A stretch of 64,000 bases of DNA from Hydractinia symbiolongicarpus. Taxonomy: Eukaryota > Cnidaria > Hydrozoa > Anthoathecata > Hydractiniidae. The notes beneath the pieces were generated by a model that was not told the origin of the DNA, made no database searches, and saw only the letters and a program-made list of their open reading frames with translations. Made by a program: the position numbers and the translations under genes. Positions within the stretch are counted from its first letter, which is position 1. Each line of letters opens with the position of its first letter. The stretch is from the NCBI RefSeq assembly GCF_029227915.1, contig NC_079883.1, positions 12,462,001-12,526,000 of the forward strand. The letters are read 5' to 3'. Below are positions 62,238 to 64,000 of this stretch, piece after piece.

Positions 62238-62357
62238 GTCTACGGCCATACCACGATGAACACACCCGTTCTCGTCTGATCACGGAAGTTAAGCATCGTC
62301 GGGCCGGGATAGTACTTGGATGGGGGACCGCCTGGGAACTCCCGGTGTCGTAGGCTT
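62238..62357 (+). rRNA. 5S: 5S rRNA, copy 100
   Basis: Identical to copy 1. Counterpart of copy 96. Confidence 0.97.
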
Positions 62358-62862
62358 TTCATTTTCATTTGTTGCCTTTTCATTTCAATGGCGCTGTGAT
62401 ATATTTCTTGTTATAACAATTAAGGAACGTGGCGGTTTGTGAAAGTGTTTCCTATGACATTTTCCTACGACATTTTCAGGTGATAGTACGAGAAAAAAGA
62501 GCTTTCAAATGCATACAAACTCGATCTATTGCCGATCATCCAATAACCCTGACGGAATGGCAAATAAAATAAAATTCCGCCGCTTTCCGAGGACTTATAT
62601 CGCAATCACGTTTCGTAACAGCCAAGCGAGGTTTTACCTTAGCGTTTAAGTCACCACCGACATTTGGCCGCGCAACTATTCTAAGCTCATTCATTTTGAC
62701 TTAAGGAGGGGGCGAGCGCGGACGCAGGCCCCCACTACCAGAAATTGTACGGTCGAGTTACTGACGTTTACAGTAATCGCAGAGGTCAGTAACTCAAAAA
62801 AATTAAATAAAAAAATTTGATCACAACGTCAAAATAAATTGCACGTATTTGCCCCTACTAAT

Positions 62863-62982
62863 GTCTACGGCCATACCACGATGAACACACCCGTTCTCGT
62901 CTGATCACGGAAGTTAAGCATCGTCGGGCCCGGATAGTACTTGGATGGGAGACTGCCTGGGAACTCCCGGTGTCGTAGGCTT
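62863..62982 (+). rRNA. 5S: 5S rRNA, copy 101 (G69C, G88A, C92T)
   Basis: G69C breaks G69-C106 of helix V; G88A gives GGGAGAC in loop D; C92T is a wobble. G88A here is probably independent of the 83/87 pair, since the neighbours differ. Confidence 0.93.
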
Positions 62983-63487
62983 TTCATTTTCATTTGTTGC
63001 CTTTTCATTTCAATGGCGCTGTGATATATTTCTTGTAATAACAATTAAGGAACGTGGCGGTTGTTGAAAGTGTTTCCTTAGACATTTTCCTACGACATTT
63101 TCAGGTGATAGTACAAGAAAAAAGAGCTTTCAAATGCATACAAACTCGATCTATTGCCGATCATCCAATAACCCTTACGGAATGGCAAATAAAATAAAAT
63201 TCCGCCGCCTTCCAAAGACTTATATCGCAATCACGTTTCGTAACAGCCAAGCGAGGTTTTACCTTATCGTTTAAGTCACCACCGACATTTGGCCGCGCAA
63301 CTATTCTAAGCTCATTCATTTTGACTTAAGGAGGGGGCGAGCGCGGACGCAGGCCCCCACTACCAGAAATTGTACGGTCGAGTTACTGACGTTTGCAGTA
63401 ATCGCAGAGGTCAGTAACTCAAAGAAATTAAATAAAAAAATTTGATCACAACGTCAAAATAAATTGCACGTATTTGCCCCTACTAAT

Positions 63488-63607
63488 GTCTACGGCCATA
63501 CCACGATGAACACACCCGTTCTCGTCTGATCACGGAAGTTAAGCATCGTCGGGCCGGGATAGTACTTGGATGGGGGACCGCATGGGAACTCCCGGTGTCG
63601 CAGACTT
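63488..63607 (+). rRNA. 5S: 5S rRNA, copy 102 (C95A, T114C, G117A)
   Basis: C95A hits box C, T114C mismatches helix I, while G117A strengthens U2-A117. Last complete gene in the window. Confidence 0.94.
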
Positions 63608-64000
63608 TTCATTTTCATTTGTTGCCTTTTCATTTCAATGGCGCTGTGATATATTTCTTGTTATAACAATTAAGGAACGTGGCGGTTGTTGAAAGTGTTT
63701 CCTATGACATTTTCCTACGACTTTTTCAGGTGATAGTACGAGAAAAAAGAGCTTTCAAATGCATACAAACTCGATCTATTGCCGATCATCCAATAACCCT
63801 GACGGAATGGCAAATAAAATAAAATTCCACCGCCTTCCGAGGACTTATATCGCAATCACGTTTCGTAACAGCCAAGCGAGGTTTTACCTTAGCGTTTAAG
63901 TCACCACCGACATTTGGCCGCGCAACTATTCTAAGCTCATTCATTTTGACTTAAGGAGGGGGCGAGCGCGGACGCAGGCCCCCACTACCAGAAATTGTAC
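63608..64000 (+). other. Partial 5S spacer at the right edge
   Basis: This spacer stops inside GAAATTGTAC, just before the 11-bp hairpin. At the expected spacing the next gene would start near 64113. It has CGACTTTTTCAGG in the 13-bp repeat and AAATTCCACCG in the inverted repeat. Confidence 0.95.

Larger units (their letters stand above)
57864..62982 (+). repeat. Four-unit higher-order repeat, copies 93-96 and 97-101
   Basis: Markers recur at about 2500 bp. T114C occurs in 93 and 97. ATTTGTCCC precedes and GGTGGTTG follows 94 and 98. GATGTATTG, CTTCTGAGG and AGTAACCGC precede 96 and 100, and GGCGGTTTGTG follows both. CCGCTTTCCG precedes 97 and 101. The 96/100 type is related to copies 85 and 89. 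Confidence 0.85.
1..64000 (+). repeat. 5S rDNA tandem array, 102 complete head-to-tail units
   Basis: A unit of about 625 bp repeats without interruption across the window. Successive gene starts are spaced 625 bp in most cases, with 616, 623, 624 and 626 bp as exceptions. Every unit holds one 120-nt 5S rRNA gene on the + strand and a spacer of about 505 bp. The spacer is conserved almost as strictly as the gene, which is what concerted evolution by unequal exchange and gene conversion produces. Neither end of the array is in the window, so copy number is at least 102. Rare variants shared between non-adjacent units reveal higher-order blocks of 1, 2, 4, 6 and 9 units, listed separately. Confidence 0.98.

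Noticed and set aside
1-64000. CRISPR array
   Set aside because: Repeats are 625 bp including a 5S gene, and the intervening sequence is not unique.
1-64000. Bacterial origin or prokaryotic 5S
   Set aside because: The gene has the eukaryotic 120-nt layout with TFIIIA boxes and T-run terminators, and there are no coding genes or 16S/23S neighbours.

Overview
The whole window is one uninterrupted head-to-tail array of 5S ribosomal RNA genes. I count 102 complete copies, all on the + strand. The first starts at 371 and the last at 63488. The repeat unit is almost always 625 bp (range 616-626; mean about 624.9), made of a 120-nt gene and a spacer of about 505 bp. Both window edges fall inside spacers, so the array continues past both ends. 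I see no protein-coding gene, tRNA, snRNA, spliced-leader RNA, transposon or CRISPR array. The two longest open frames (4419-4610 and 51171-51356, both minus strand) lie in spacer DNA and exist only because single units lost stop codons.

The gene is a eukaryotic 5S rRNA. It aligns to the 120-position animal numbering with no gaps, carries the polymerase III internal control region (box A, intermediate element, box C), folds into the five standard helices, and ends in T4 terminator runs. This 5S type points to an animal genome. I could not place the phylum from sequence alone. Nucleotide numbers such as G88A refer to position 1 of each 5S gene. The consensus is defined from the array, and 44 of 102 copies match it exactly.

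The spacer is nearly as uniform as the gene. Every unit repeats the same elements: a T-run terminator cluster, a 13-bp tandem duplication, several inverted repeats (including an 11-bp perfect hairpin about 70-110 bp upstream of the gene and a GC-rich hairpin about 130-155 bp upstream), an A/T-rich stretch, and a TATA-like motif at about -30. Most length variation between units comes from one G tract at the base of the GC-rich hairpin.

Shared rare variants show that units have been copied in blocks of different sizes. Single-unit copies: 6/7 and 54/55. Two-unit blocks: 1-4, 33-43 and 64-69. Four-unit blocks: 83-90 and 93-101. Six-unit blocks: 19-31. A nine-unit offset links 62-64 with 71-73. 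The array is therefore a mosaic of higher-order repeats. Damaged copies are few. Copy 79 is a clear pseudogene with its helix III/loop C segment replaced. Copies 9, 64, 66, 68 and 69 have one-base deletions, and copies 37 and 39 share four substitutions.
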